Shown here in pieces: positions 18,557 through 27,624 of a DNA stretch of 64,000 nucleotides. The stretch is from Pectobacterium araliae (GTDB lineage Bacteria; Pseudomonadota; Gammaproteobacteria; Enterobacterales; Enterobacteriaceae), in the NCBI RefSeq assembly GCF_037076465.1, contig NZ_AP028908.1:62001-126000 (forward strand), given 5' to 3'. The notes beneath the pieces are model-generated. The model was not told where the DNA came from and made no database searches. It saw only the letters and a program-made list of their open reading frames with translations. The stretch's first letter is position 1; the number at the start of each line of letters is the position of its first letter. Position numbers and translations under genes: made by a program.

Positions 18557-19521
18557 AGCCAGATTCGGCCAAAGTTATAAGTCAGATAAGGCGAGCTGTC
18601 GGCTGCCAGCCAGATAGGGCCGTCAAGATCGACATGTTCGGCGTCTGCCGCGATCGGCAACGCGGCTTCCATTGCCATTGATGAACCCAGCATGCAGCCG
18701 ACCATAATGCGCAGGCCATGGAATCTCGCCTCACGTACCATTGCCAGCGCCTCGGTCAGTCCGCCACACTTATCCAGCTTGATGTTGATCATGTCATAAC
18801 GACGGCGCAGCCCGACGATGTCACCACTGTGGCGGCAGCTTTCATCTGCGCAGATGGGAATTGGATGGGCAAAGCGCTGTAAATCCTCATCCTTGCCGAC
18901 AGGAAGCGGTTGTTCGATCATCGCGACCTGATAAGGCAGCAGAGCCTGGGATAGGCTGTGTAAATCTAACCCACTCCAGCTCGCTCTCGCGTCGATAATC
19001 AATCTGGCGTTGGGCGCAGCGGCACGAATGGCGGCAATCCGCTCCAGAATCAGTTCACGATCCAGCTTGATTTTCAGCAGCAGGGCGCCGTGGGAAACCG
19101 CATTGGATGCGGCGGCGGCCATTTTTTCCACGCTGTCGAGCGCCAACGTTTGCGCACAGACCACGGATGCCGGTGGACGAATGTCGAGGTGTTGCCACAG
19201 CGTCTGTTTTTTCAATGCGGTGTTGAGCCGCCACAGCGCACAGTCCAGCGCATTTCTGGCCGCACCCGGCGATAAGTCCTGCTGGAGCTGTTCGATGGTG
19301 AGGCCATGTTCTATCGCCTCATGGATCGCAGAGAGCTGGTGGCATACGCTGTCAGCGGACTCACCATAATAGGCGGCGGGCGTGCATTCGCCTTGGCCAA
19401 TAAATCCTTTTTCTTCCAGCGAGACGCGGATAACGGTGACCACATGACGTGTGTCGTTATCGGCCGTGATGGGGCGAGCCAGTGGCAGATTGACGGTTTC
19501 AATGTGCATATGCCGCATCAT
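18553..19521 (-). CDS. Dipeptide epimerase (L-Ala-D/L-Glu epimerase type, enolase superfamily)
   Basis: 322-residue enolase-superfamily enzyme of the YcjG/AEE group, which turns L-Ala-D-Glu from murein tripeptide into L-Ala-L-Glu, or epimerises related dipeptides. Catalytic features are in order: KIK at 150-152, metal ligands D177 (IIDARASW), E203 (IEQP) and D226 (CADES), and second base K248 (NIKLDKCGG). It is the first gene of the eight-gene minus-strand operon, overlapping the ATPase gene. Its presence points to murein-type or D-residue dipeptides as cargo. Exact specificity within the superfamily cannot be read by eye. Confidence 0.92.
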   Translation of the reverse strand: MMRHMHIETVNLPLARPITADNDTRHVVTVIRVSLEEKGFIGQGECTPAAYYGESADSVCHQLSAIHEAIEHGLTIEQLQQDLSPGAARNALDCALWRLNTALKKQTLWQHLDIRPPASVVCAQTLALDSVEKMAAAASNAVSHGALLLKIKLDRELILERIAAIRAAAPNARLIIDARASWSGLDLHSLSQALLPYQVAMIEQPLPVGKDEDLQRFAHPIPICADESCRHSGDIVGLRRRYDMINIKLDKCGGLTEALAMVREARFHGLRIMVGCMLGSSMAMEAALPIAADAEHVDLDGPIWLAADSSPYLTYNFGRIWL

Positions 19522-19602
19522 GATCTTTTCTCATTCACGCTCAAGGGATGAACGGACTATTTCATGATGCATCATCACTGACGAATACTTGTTTATGAGT
19601 AG

Positions 19603-19623
19603 GGTATAACCTCAGGTTATACC
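19603..19623. promoter_or_regulatory. Putative LysR operator palindrome before the peptide operon
   Basis: GGTATAACC-TCA-GGTTATACC is a perfect 9-bp inverted repeat with a 3-bp centre, containing the ATAAC-N5-GTTAT form common for LysR boxes (T-N11-A). It lies about 80 bases before the epimerase start, a normal distance for LysR activation. The half-site TATAACCT recurs in front of the LysR gene at 10129-10136. Binding is inferred. Confidence 0.6.
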
Positions 19624-19763
19624 ATAAGGATAAGGTATGACTGGTGAAGAATTAACCGTTGATGTTGCAAATTTATCGCTACTGGCACAGGGTAAAATTA
19701 GGCAGCGCGCCGCCAAAGCCGTATAATGTGCGCCAGTTTTCATTGACCCGCCGGAGATGAGCC

Positions 19764-20480
19764 ATGCGCCCAACAGGCCGAAGTGCACAGCAAGTACGCC
19801 CCCTTACATTCACCCGCCATTACACGAAGCACGCCGAAGGTTCCGTTTTGGTCGAGTTTGGCGACACCAAAGTGTTATGCAATGCTACGGTAGAAGAGGG
19901 TGTTCCGCGCTTTCTGAAAGGCCAGGGGCAAGGATGGGTCACCGCCGAGTACGGTATGTTGCCGCGTGCGACGCACAGCCGCAACGCGCGTGAAGCAGCC
20001 AAAGGCAAGCAAGGTGGGCGGACGCTGGAGATCCAGCGCCTGATTGCGCGTTCTCTGCGTGCAGCGATTGATCTGAAAGTGCTTGGTGAATACACCATTA
20101 CGCTCGACTGCGATGTATTGCAGGCGGATGGCGGCACGCGTACAGCCTCTATCAGCGGTGCTTGTGTCGCACTGGCCGATGCGTTGAACCAGATGGTTGC
20201 CAACGGTAAGCTGAAAAAGAGCCCGATGAAAGGCATGGTGGCGGCGGTTTCCGTCGGCATCGTGAACGGCGAAGCGCTGTGCGATCTGGAATACGTGGAA
20301 GATTCTGCTGCGGAAACTGACATGAATGTGGTCATGACCGAAGACGGTCGTATGATTGAAGTGCAGGGGACGGCCGAAGGCGAGCCGTTCAGCCACGAAG
20401 AATTGCTCACCCTGCTGGCGTTAGCCCGAGGGGGAATTGATACCATCGTTCAGGCGCAGAAAGCGGCCTTAGCCGATTGA
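19764..20480 (+). CDS. rph: Ribonuclease PH
   Basis: Phosphorolytic 3'-5' exoribonuclease that trims tRNA 3' ends and takes part in rRNA decay. It has 238 residues, full length (E. coli K-12 carries a frameshifted copy; this one is intact to [21 protein letters not shown]). RNase PH blocks visible are GVLVEFG-like [20 protein letters not shown], the [22 protein letters not shown] active-site region and [24 protein letters not shown] at 19722-19727 may be its -10 element. It forms an operon with pyrE via an attenuator. Confidence 0.97.
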   Translation: MRPTGRSAQQVRPLTFTRHYTKHAEGSVLVEFGDTKVLCNATVEEGVPRFLKGQGQGWVTAEYGMLPRATHSRNAREAAKGKQGGRTLEIQRLIARSLRAAIDLKVLGEYTITLDCDVLQADGGTRTASISGACVALADALNQMVANGKLKKSPMKGMVAAVSVGIVNGEALCDLEYVEDSAAETDMNVVMTEDGRMIEVQGTAEGEPFSHEELLTLLALARGGIDTIVQAQKAALAD

Positions 20481-20494
20481 TTTGTTTAAGCGAT

Positions 20495-20519
20495 AAGCGA
20501 CCAGATGGTCGCTTTTTTT
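20495..20519 (+). terminator. rph-pyrE attenuator
   Basis: AAGCGACCA-GAT-GGTCGCTT followed by seven Ts in all lies just after the rph stop and about 100 bases before pyrE. In E. coli the same position holds the UTP-sensitive attenuator, where coupled translation of rph decides read-through into pyrE. The hairpin is seen; pyrimidine control is inferred. Confidence 0.85.
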
Positions 20520-20618
20520 ATGGCGTGCCATCCTTGCGTGCCATCGCAAGCGATGTTGAAAATTTTTTATGTCTGACCAATTTTATTCTGAACAACAAGT
20601 AAGACGAGGAGATGCCGT

Positions 20619-21260
20619 ATGAAAGCCTACCAGCGCCAGTTTATTGAGTTTGCACTCAGCAAACAGGTATTGAAGTTCGGCGAGTTTACGCTGAAATCCG
20701 GGCGTATCAGCCCCTATTTCTTTAACGCCGGGCTGTTTAATACCGGGCGCGATTTGGCTTTACTGGGGCGTTTTTATGCCGAAGCGTTGGTTGATTCCGG
20801 TGTGGCGTTCGATCTGCTGTTTGGGCCGGCTTACAAAGGCATTCCGATTGCCACCACCGCAGCGGTAGCGCTGGCAGAACACCACGATCGCGACCTGCCG
20901 TACTGCTTTAATCGCAAAGAAGCTAAAGACCATGGCGAGGGCGGTAGTCTGGTCGGTAGCCCATTGCAGGGCCGCGTGATGCTGGTGGATGACGTGATTA
21001 CGGCGGGTACGGCGATTCGTGAATCGATGGAGATCATCGGTGCGCATGGTGCGACGCTGGCGGGGGTGATGATTGCATTGGATCGTCAGGAACGCGGTCG
21101 TGCTGACCTGTCTGCGATTCAGGAAGTTGAGCGCGACTACCAGTGCACGGTGATTTCGATTATTACGCTGACGGATTTGATCGCTTATCTGGCGGAAAAA
21201 CCGGAGATGGCAGCGCACCTGGATGCGGTGAAAGCCTATCGTGAGCAGTACGGGATTTAA
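20619..21260 (+). CDS. pyrE: Orotate phosphoribosyltransferase
   Basis: Converts orotate and PRPP to orotidine 5'-phosphate in pyrimidine synthesis; cytoplasmic homodimer. It has 213 residues (E. coli also 213). The PRPP-binding motif [13 protein letters not shown] lies near residues 120-132 and the flexible catalytic loop [13 protein letters not shown] near residues 100-112. A strong ribosome binding site (GACGAGGAG) precedes the start. Expression probably depends on the attenuator behind rph. Confidence 0.97.
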   Translation: MKAYQRQFIEFALSKQVLKFGEFTLKSGRISPYFFNAGLFNTGRDLALLGRFYAEALVDSGVAFDLLFGPAYKGIPIATTAAVALAEHHDRDLPYCFNRKEAKDHGEGGSLVGSPLQGRVMLVDDVITAGTAIRESMEIIGAHGATLAGVMIALDRQERGRADLSAIQEVERDYQCTVISIITLTDLIAYLAEKPEMAAHLDAVKAYREQYGI

Positions 21261-21274
21261 CGTTGTGAGTCAGG

Positions 21275-21303
21275 AACCCGCCAGAAATATCGGGCGGGTT
21301 TTA
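21275..21303. terminator. Terminator between pyrE and slmA (convergent)
   Basis: AACCCGCC at 21275-21282 pairs with GGCGGGTT at 21293-21300, followed by Ts on the plus strand. It lies between two converging genes and probably serves pyrE, perhaps both. Confidence 0.8.
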
Positions 21304-21319
21304 ATACCTAAGGGCGCGT

Positions 21320-21916
21320 TTAGTTCAGCTGTGCGGCTAACAGCGGCCAGCGGGTATCGAATTCCTGCGTCGGACGATAGCGGAATTCTGAGCGAATGAA
21401 GCGCGACAGCATCCCTTCGCAAAACGCTAACAGCTGGCTAGCCAACAGCGTTTCATCATGCTGGAAACCTTTGCCATCGCGTAGCTTATGCTCGCGCAAC
21501 ACCTGACGCAGTTGTGATTCAATACGCTCAAACAGCTGGTTAATACGCCCCTGCAAGCGATCCTGTTCAAACATCAGCGCGTGGCCGGTCATGATGCGCG
21601 TCAGACCTGGATTCCGTTCCGCAAACCCTAAAATCAGCAGCAAAATCAGACGAAGACGATTAAACGTTTCCTTTTCGTCTTGCAGAATCAGGTTAATACG
21701 GGTGGTCAGGCTATCCTCAATAAATTCAATCAGGCTATCAAACATCCGCGTTTTACTGGGAAAATGCCGGTAGAGTGCCGCTTCGGACACGCCGACGTTC
21801 GCAGCCAGTTTTGCCGTGGTGATGCGTTGGCTACCGTCGCTGGATTCCAGCATCTGCGCCAGCGCCTGCAAAATTTCCTCGCGGCGATTCCTTTTTGTAT
21901 TTTCTTTTTCTGCCAT
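21320..21916 (-). CDS. slmA: Nucleoid occlusion factor SlmA (TetR family)
   Basis: DNA-binding protein that blocks FtsZ ring assembly over the chromosome when bound to SlmA sites. The start at 21916 ([19 protein letters not shown]) gives 198 residues, the E. coli length; a frame opening 36 bases earlier adds an unconserved leader. The TetR helix-turn-helix lies around residues 28-55 ([24 protein letters not shown]). It lies between pyrE and dut, as in E. coli. Confidence 0.96.
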
Positions 21917-22040
21917 GTCTGAAAAAACCCTTGCTAAATATTTGACTGACAAGCACCCGTTAGCGCCACAGTCGCCATTTCCTGTTGGATAGGTGCTGTG
22001 GCTTATAGGAATTTTTTAACTATAGGGTGGCTGGAGCGCG

Positions 22041-22496
22041 TTAGCTACGGCCAGAGTGGCCGAAGCCGCCTTCTCCACGTTCGCTGCTGACGAAATCTTC
22101 GACCAGATTAAATTCCGCCTGAACGACGGGCACAAAAACCATCTGTGCGATGCGCTCGCCCGGTTCAACCGTAAACGTTTGTTGACCGCGGTTCCAGACG
22201 GAAACCATCAGTTGCCCTTGATAGTCTGAATCGATCAAACCAACCAGATTCCCCAGCACCACGCCATGCTTATGGCCTAGCCCGGAGCGAGGCAGGATCA
22301 CCGCCGCCAGTCCGGTATCGGCAATATGAATTGCCAGCCCAGTTGGAATCAGGGTTGTTTCCCCTGCTTTGAGTTCAATCGCCTGATCCAGACAGGCACG
22401 CAGATCGAGCCCAGCAGAACCCGGTGTAGCGTAGGTTGGTAACGGGAATTGTTGTCCAACACGTGGGTCAACAATCTTAACGTCGATTTTTTTCAT
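22041..22496 (-). CDS. dut: Deoxyuridine 5'-triphosphate nucleotidohydrolase
   Basis: Hydrolyses dUTP to dUMP and pyrophosphate, keeping uracil out of DNA and supplying thymidylate synthesis; trimeric. It has 151 residues with the five dUTPase motifs, including AGLDLRA (motif 1), [10 protein letters not shown] (motif 3), GLIDSDYQG and the C-terminal [11 protein letters not shown] arm. An extra Met lies directly upstream. It overlaps the coaBC 3' end by 20 bases, consistent with the conserved coaBC-dut operon. Confidence 0.97.
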   Translation of the reverse strand: MKKIDVKIVDPRVGQQFPLPTYATPGSAGLDLRACLDQAIELKAGETTLIPTGLAIHIADTGLAAVILPRSGLGHKHGVVLGNLVGLIDSDYQGQLMVSVWNRGQQTFTVEPGERIAQMVFVPVVQAEFNLVEDFVSSERGEGGFGHSGRS

Positions 22497-23724
22497 CATA
22501 ACGGCTGATAATCTCGTCGATTAATTTTTGGCCAAGAAGACGTTTGTCACACTGTGGCAACGGCGTGTCTCCATTTTGCCAAAAAAGGTGTAACGCATTG
22601 GTTTCACTGTTAAAACCATGCCCAGAAAGAGAGACGTTGTTCGCACAAATCAGGTCCAATTTTTTACGCACCAGTTTCTGCCGAGCGTATTCTTCCACAT
22701 TCTGGGTTTCGGCAGCAAACCCGACAACATAAGGACGATTTTCCGTCATGGCTGCGACACCGGCGATAATATCTGGATTTTTGACCAAAGTGAGAGTCAT
22801 TTCATCGCCCTGCTGATTCTGTTTTTTGATCTTCTCATCGGCGATATGTTTGGCGCGATAGTCGGCAACCGCAGCGCAGCCGATAACAATGTGCTGCTGG
22901 GCCGCGTGTTCCATCACTGCGTGTTCCATCTCCAACGCGCTACCGACATCAATACGCGTGACGCCCTGCGGGGTAGCGAGCGAAACCGGGCCGCTCACCA
23001 GTGTGACATTCGCGCCACGGGCTGCTGCGGCCTGTGCGATAGCAAAGCCCATTTTCCCAGAGCTGTGATTGGTGATAAAGCGAACCGGGTCCAGCGCTTC
23101 TCTCGTCGGCCCGGCGGTGACCAGAATGTTCAGATGTTGCAGATCGTTGATGGCAGAAAAATGACGCTGTGCTAACCCGACAATGTCCATAGGGTCGATC
23201 ATGCGGCCCGGCCCAACATCGCCACATGCCTGACTGCCGCTATCTGGCCCCCAGATCGGTAAACCTCGGGCGGCCAGCGTGTGCAGGTTATCCTGCGTGG
23301 ACTCTGCGCGATACATCTGCTGATTCATCGCAGGGACAACGGCGATAGGGGCGGATGTCGCCAGACAGATCGTGGTCAGCAGGTCGTTCGCCATGCCAGC
23401 GGCGACGCGGGCGATCAGATCGGCGGTCGCGGGAGCGAGAATGACTAAATCAGCCCATTTTCCCAGCTCGATGTGGCCCATTGAGGCTTCCGCGGCGGGG
23501 TCAAGCAGGTCGTCTGATACGGGATAGCCAGAGACGGCTTGTAGCGTCAGTGGCGTGATGAAAGCTTTAGCGGCAGATGTCATGACAACCCGCACATCGG
23601 CTCCGCCATCGCGCAGGCGTCGTACCAGTTCCGGGCACTTGTATGCAGCAATCCCGCCACTGATACCCAGTACGATTCGTTTGCCAGAGAGTGCATTCAG
23701 GCTGGAAAATTCCGTCATCATCAT
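22477..23724 (-). CDS. coaBC: Bifunctional phosphopantothenoylcysteine decarboxylase/phosphopantothenate-cysteine ligase
   Basis: Two-step enzyme of coenzyme A synthesis. The N-terminal FMN-dependent decarboxylase (CoaC, residues about 12-200) shows [18 protein letters not shown] and the substrate-clamp Cys in [12 protein letters not shown]. The C-terminal ligase (CoaB) shows [20 protein letters not shown] sequence, NHSSGKMG and KNPDI. It has 415 residues, about 10 more at the N-terminus than E. coli Dfp. Several ATGs are clustered at the start, so the exact first codon is uncertain by a few residues. It is divergent from radC. Confidence 0.96.
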   Translation of the reverse strand: MMMTEFSSLNALSGKRIVLGISGGIAAYKCPELVRRLRDGGADVRVVMTSAAKAFITPLTLQAVSGYPVSDDLLDPAAEASMGHIELGKWADLVILAPATADLIARVAAGMANDLLTTICLATSAPIAVVPAMNQQMYRAESTQDNLHTLAARGLPIWGPDSGSQACGDVGPGRMIDPMDIVGLAQRHFSAINDLQHLNILVTAGPTREALDPVRFITNHSSGKMGFAIAQAAAARGANVTLVSGPVSLATPQGVTRIDVGSALEMEHAVMEHAAQQHIVIGCAAVADYRAKHIADEKIKKQNQQGDEMTLTLVKNPDIIAGVAAMTENRPYVVGFAAETQNVEEYARQKLVRKKLDLICANNVSLSGHGFNSETNALHLFWQNGDTPLPQCDKRLLGQKLIDEIISRYDEKNRR

Positions 23725-23906
23725 GGTCCGATTGAAAGTCAGAAGAGCCGCTATTTTACCATAACCTTGCGGTTAGATAAGAATCTTAAGGCTGTTGCTC
23801 TGTTTCCCTAAGAAGATTGCGAGGCGCCTCGCAGCCTGTTATCGCAGGCATCGTCCTGTTTTTACGGGTGTGACATGATGCCGTCGAGCGTTACAGGGAG
23901 AGGCTG

Positions 23907-24572
23907 ATGGCGTGGGAAAAGGGGTTGGCACCGCGTGAAAAACTGGTGCGTTTAGGGGCGGAATCGCTGACGGATGCGGAACTGCTGGCAATTTTTTTAC
24001 GCACAGGGCTACCCGGTGTGCATGTGATGCAGTTGGCAGAGAGTTTGTTGGCGCAGTTTGGGTCGTTATATCAACTGATGATGGCCGAACAATCTGCGTT
24101 TCATAGCGCTAAAGGCGTCGGAATATCAAAATATACTCAGCTTAAGGCGATAGCAGAGTTGTCGCGGCGGTTGTTTTTCTCTCGTTTGGCGAAAGAGGAC
24201 GCGATGCTAAACCCAGAAGCAACTGGTCAATATCTGCAGTTGCTACTGTCGCGACGTGAACGCGAGGTTTTTTTAGTCCTGTTTTTGGATAATCAACACC
24301 ATGTTATTCGCCATCAGGAGATGTTTGTTGGTACGATTAACAGCGTGGAAGTACACCCGCGTGAAATTGTGCGTGAAGCGCTAAAGGCGAATGCAGCCGC
24401 GCTGATTTTGGCGCATAATCACCCGTCGGGAAAAGCGGAGCCGAGTCAGGCTGACCGTGCGATAACCGAACAGATTGTCAAAGCGTGCTTGTTAATGGAG
24501 ATCCGCGTGCTCGATCATTTAGTGATTGGGCATGGTGAATACGTTTCTTTTGCCGAGCGTGGCTGGATTTAA
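23907..24572 (+). CDS. radC: JAB1/MPN-domain protein RadC (YicR)
   Basis: 221 residues, equal to E. coli RadC/YicR. The N-terminal helix-hairpin-helix-like part ([14 protein letters not shown]) is followed by a C-terminal JAMM metal site [11 protein letters not shown] ... [15 protein letters not shown]. The old idea of a role in DNA repair has been withdrawn for E. coli, and the molecular function remains unsettled. It lies between coaBC (divergent) and rpmB, as in E. coli. Confidence 0.93.
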   Translation: MAWEKGLAPREKLVRLGAESLTDAELLAIFLRTGLPGVHVMQLAESLLAQFGSLYQLMMAEQSAFHSAKGVGISKYTQLKAIAELSRRLFFSRLAKEDAMLNPEATGQYLQLLLSRREREVFLVLFLDNQHHVIRHQEMFVGTINSVEVHPREIVREALKANAAALILAHNHPSGKAEPSQADRAITEQIVKACLLMEIRVLDHLVIGHGEYVSFAERGWI

Positions 24573-24615
24573 CAGATATTTCCGCGATCCAATGGGATCT
24601 TTAGCTGTTCGGGAC

Positions 24616-24644
24616 TTGAGCACATACGCTTCAGAGCGTATACT
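24616..24644 (+). promoter_or_regulatory. Predicted sigma-70 promoter of rpmBG
   Basis: TTGAGC (24616-24621) and TATACT (24639-24644) are 17 bases apart. The spacer contains the inverted repeat ATACGCT-TCAG-AGCGTAT (24624-24641), partly overlapping the -10. Predicted transcript start is near 24651, about 160 bases before rpmB. Confidence 0.65.
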
Positions 24645-24677
24645 ACGCCACCTTTGAGAATCTTGGGTGTGGCGTTA

Positions 24678-24744
24678 AGAGCCTATCTCAGCAGGTTTAT
24701 CCTGATGACAGAGTCTTTTCAGTGAAGTTGCTGAGATGGGCTCT
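24678..24744 (+). promoter_or_regulatory. Long inverted repeat in the rpmB mRNA leader
   Basis: AGAGCCTATCTCAGCA (24678-24693) and TGCTGAGATGGGCTCT (24729-24744) can form a 16-bp stem with one G-U pair around a 35-base loop. It lies inside the predicted leader of rpmBG. It could be a regulatory RNA structure or the trace of a small palindromic element. Confidence 0.6.
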
Positions 24745-24788
24745 AAAGCCTGACGAGGCGGCCAAACCCTATACGAAGCTCGAGCTGA

Positions 24789-25046
<258 letters not shown>

Positions 25047-25054
25047 GGAACTGA

Positions 25055-25225
<171 letters not shown>

Positions 25226-25243
25226 TTTTTGCTCCTTTATGAA

Positions 25244-25270
25244 AAACCCAGCTAAGGCTGGGTTTTTTTT
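25244..25270 (+). terminator. Terminator of rpmBG
   Basis: AAACCCAGC-TAAG-GCTGGGTTT followed by a run of Ts, 18 bases after the rpmG stop. Confidence 0.92.
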
Positions 25271-25362
25271 GAATTTATTTTCTCATTCTTCCTCTTGTAT
25301 CCCTTTTTGCATTATGCCAATTTCCTGGGCTCTGGTTTCTACAACCATCCGGTAATTAAAAT

Positions 25363-26736
25363 ATGGACTCGACATTGCACCAGCGTTTGTTAGCGACACC
25401 ACAGACGCAGCTTTTACTTTTGATCGAAGCGATTTATGGTTTAGATCCAAAGGTAGACCAGCGTATTGAAGCGCTGTTGTATCGGCAGGATACAGTGAAG
25501 CAGGAAAAATTGCTGAAAGAACGTATTGCATCTATTACTCGTGGTAAACGATTTATTGATTATTATCAGAGTCATGGTTTTGCTATGGAGCTTGAGGCAC
25601 TGGTTGGTGATATCGCCTATCTGATCGACGACGCACCGAAAAAGGCATTTGCGCTGATTGATGCGTTGATGTCTACACACTCCCGGGTCTACGAGCGAGC
25701 GGATGACTCAAATGGGGATATTGGTGGGGCATATGCAGCAGCGCTGTCGGTATGGATTAAGGCTGCAAGCCAGTGGCGTTTGCAAGGCGGAAAGACACGG
25801 AATTGGCCTGATGAGGTAAAAAAACGACATGATGAGAATGATTATGCCGTGTGGGATGGTGTGATCGCACAAAGTGCAACGTTACTCACAGAGCCTGAGT
25901 TACAGCAACTGGCGCAGGATTTTGAACATGAATATGCTGCCGCTCTGATCAATGCGTCTCACGAGGAATATAACTTCCGTGCCGCGCACGCCACGATAGG
26001 CATTTCTGGCGTAGCAGAGGCGTTGAAAGACGTTGCGCTCTTTGAACGTTCCATACTTCTGGGCTCTCCAGAACCTAACGAACTACAAAAGCTCCACATT
26101 GTGGAGTTTTGTCTGTCGATTAATGAAGCACAATCGGCGCTGAAATGGCTACTGGAACCTTTCCAAAATCATACTGAAGTCCGACGTCAGGCTCTGCTGG
26201 ATCAAGCTTACAGTCAGCTTGGCGATCAAGATGCGCTTCTGGCGCTACGGCGTGGAGCCTATCAGCAGCGCCCAGATTATCCGCGATTACAAGCGTTGCT
26301 TGCTGTCTTGCAAGATGAAACAGAGAAGAAAACCTTACTGGATAAGGCAAGTACCCATGCGTTGGCGATGGAAGATATTGAGGCCAAAATTGGCACGCTA
26401 ATGGCACTGAATGACTATGAGCAAGCGGCGGCACAATTACTTGCTTATCGGGACTCACTCAATGTTTTCTTCGGTGTATTGTTAAATTGGGCAGATCAAT
26501 TCCATGATGCAGAATGCGCTTTGGCTGAAATCATTTGCTATCGCTTATTGCTCGACGATATTTTATCTTCTGGGCGAAGTAAGGCCTATGATCATGCCGC
26601 GATATATTATCGTAAGTTGGATAAGCTGGCGTCTCGGGTAACGAGCCATGCACCATTATTGGAGTGGTCGGAGTATCAGGAACAGCTTAAACAGCAGCAT
26701 GGCCGAAAATATTCATTTTGGCAGCGTTTGCAATAA
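25363..26736 (+). CDS. DUF6880-like protein, function unknown
   Basis: 457-residue cytoplasmic, largely helical protein without signal peptide. The central segment with APKKAFALIDALMSTHSRVYERADDSNGDIGG resembles DUF6880 proteins, described only as helical-repeat proteins. The N-terminal half (KRFIDYYQSHGFAMELEALV) looks like a helical interaction region. It lies between rpmG and mutM, genes that are adjacent in E. coli, so it is an insertion or a lineage-specific keeper. Its start is only 26 bases before the mutM region's end-point pattern repeats (stop at 26736, mutM at 26762), so the two may be co-transcribed. No strong ribosome binding site is seen. Confidence 0.7.
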   Translation: MDSTLHQRLLATPQTQLLLLIEAIYGLDPKVDQRIEALLYRQDTVKQEKLLKERIASITRGKRFIDYYQSHGFAMELEALVGDIAYLIDDAPKKAFALIDALMSTHSRVYERADDSNGDIGGAYAAALSVWIKAASQWRLQGGKTRNWPDEVKKRHDENDYAVWDGVIAQSATLLTEPELQQLAQDFEHEYAAALINASHEEYNFRAAHATIGISGVAEALKDVALFERSILLGSPEPNELQKLHIVEFCLSINEAQSALKWLLEPFQNHTEVRRQALLDQAYSQLGDQDALLALRRGAYQQRPDYPRLQALLAVLQDETEKKTLLDKASTHALAMEDIEAKIGTLMALNDYEQAAAQLLAYRDSLNVFFGVLLNWADQFHDAECALAEIICYRLLLDDILSSGRSKAYDHAAIYYRKLDKLASRVTSHAPLLEWSEYQEQLKQQHGRKYSFWQRLQ

Positions 26737-26761
26737 TTGAGAGACTCCCCAGAGAGAGAAT

Positions 26762-27571
26762 ATGCCTGAATTACCTGAGGTTGAAACCAGTCGTCGGGGC
26801 ATTTCACCGTACCTTGTCGGTCATACCATCCTTTATGCAGAAGTGAGGAATACGCGCCTGCGCTGGCCGGTATCAGCTGAGGTTCTGTCACTAAGCGACG
26901 AGGCAGTGCTAAGTGTGCGTCGACGGGCAAAATACCTGCTGATTGAACTCACTCGCGGCTGGATTATCGTGCATCTTGGTATGTCCGGCAGCCTACGGGT
27001 GTTGCCGGAATATACCGAACCGGAAAAGCACGATCATGTTGATTTGGTGATGGACAGCGGTAAAGTGTTGCGTTACACCGATCCCCGGCGTTTTGGTGCC
27101 TGGTTGTGGACGGATAATCTAGAAACCTGCTCGGTCTTGGCGCATCTAGGGCCGGAGCCATTAGAGGCAGAATTCTCCGCTGATTATCTCTATCAGGCGT
27201 CACGAAATAAAAAAACGGCCATCAAACAGTGGATTATGGATAATAAAGTGGTCGTTGGCGTAGGCAACATTTATGCGAGTGAATCGCTGTTTGCTGCGGG
27301 TATCCACCCTGATAGAACTGCCGGATCGTTAAATGAAAACGATGCCGCTGTATTGGTTCGTGTGATTAAACAGGTGCTACAGCTTTCGATTGAGCAGGGT
27401 GGCACGACGCTGCGTGACTTTTTGCAATCAGATGGCAAACCCGGTTATTTCGCTCAGGAACTGCGAGTCTATGGCCGTAACGGTGAACCTTGTCGGACAT
27501 GCGGAACGCCGATAGAAAGCGCAAAGCATGGACAGCGCAGCACATTCTTTTGCCGCCGATGTCAGCGTTAA
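26762..27571 (+). CDS. mutM: Formamidopyrimidine-DNA glycosylase
   Basis: Base-excision repair enzyme that removes 8-oxoguanine and Fapy lesions, with AP-lyase activity. It has 269 residues (E. coli 269), beginning M-PELPEVET, where Pro2 is the nucleophile and Glu3 is catalytic. The helix-two-turn-helix region [20 protein letters not shown] lies near residue 165. The C-terminal zinc finger C-x2-C ... C-x2-C ([26 protein letters not shown]) is complete. GAGAGAGAA precedes the start. Confidence 0.97.
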   Translation: MPELPEVETSRRGISPYLVGHTILYAEVRNTRLRWPVSAEVLSLSDEAVLSVRRRAKYLLIELTRGWIIVHLGMSGSLRVLPEYTEPEKHDHVDLVMDSGKVLRYTDPRRFGAWLWTDNLETCSVLAHLGPEPLEAEFSADYLYQASRNKKTAIKQWIMDNKVVVGVGNIYASESLFAAGIHPDRTAGSLNENDAAVLVRVIKQVLQLSIEQGGTTLRDFLQSDGKPGYFAQELRVYGRNGEPCRTCGTPIESAKHGQRSTFFCRRCQR

Positions 27572-27624
27572 TATTATTTAATTCAGCTTTTTTCGCTTAA
27601 ATATAAGGTGCTTTAGAGGGCATT

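Noticed and set aside
22618..23175. A 185-codon plus-strand frame inside coaBC
   Set aside because: Antisense to a complete coaBC; shadow composition.
23819..23832. Perfect 14-bp palindrome GCGAGGCGCCTCGC between coaBC and radC
   Set aside because: Could be an operator, but it is isolated, GC-rich and has no second copy in the window; not enough support.
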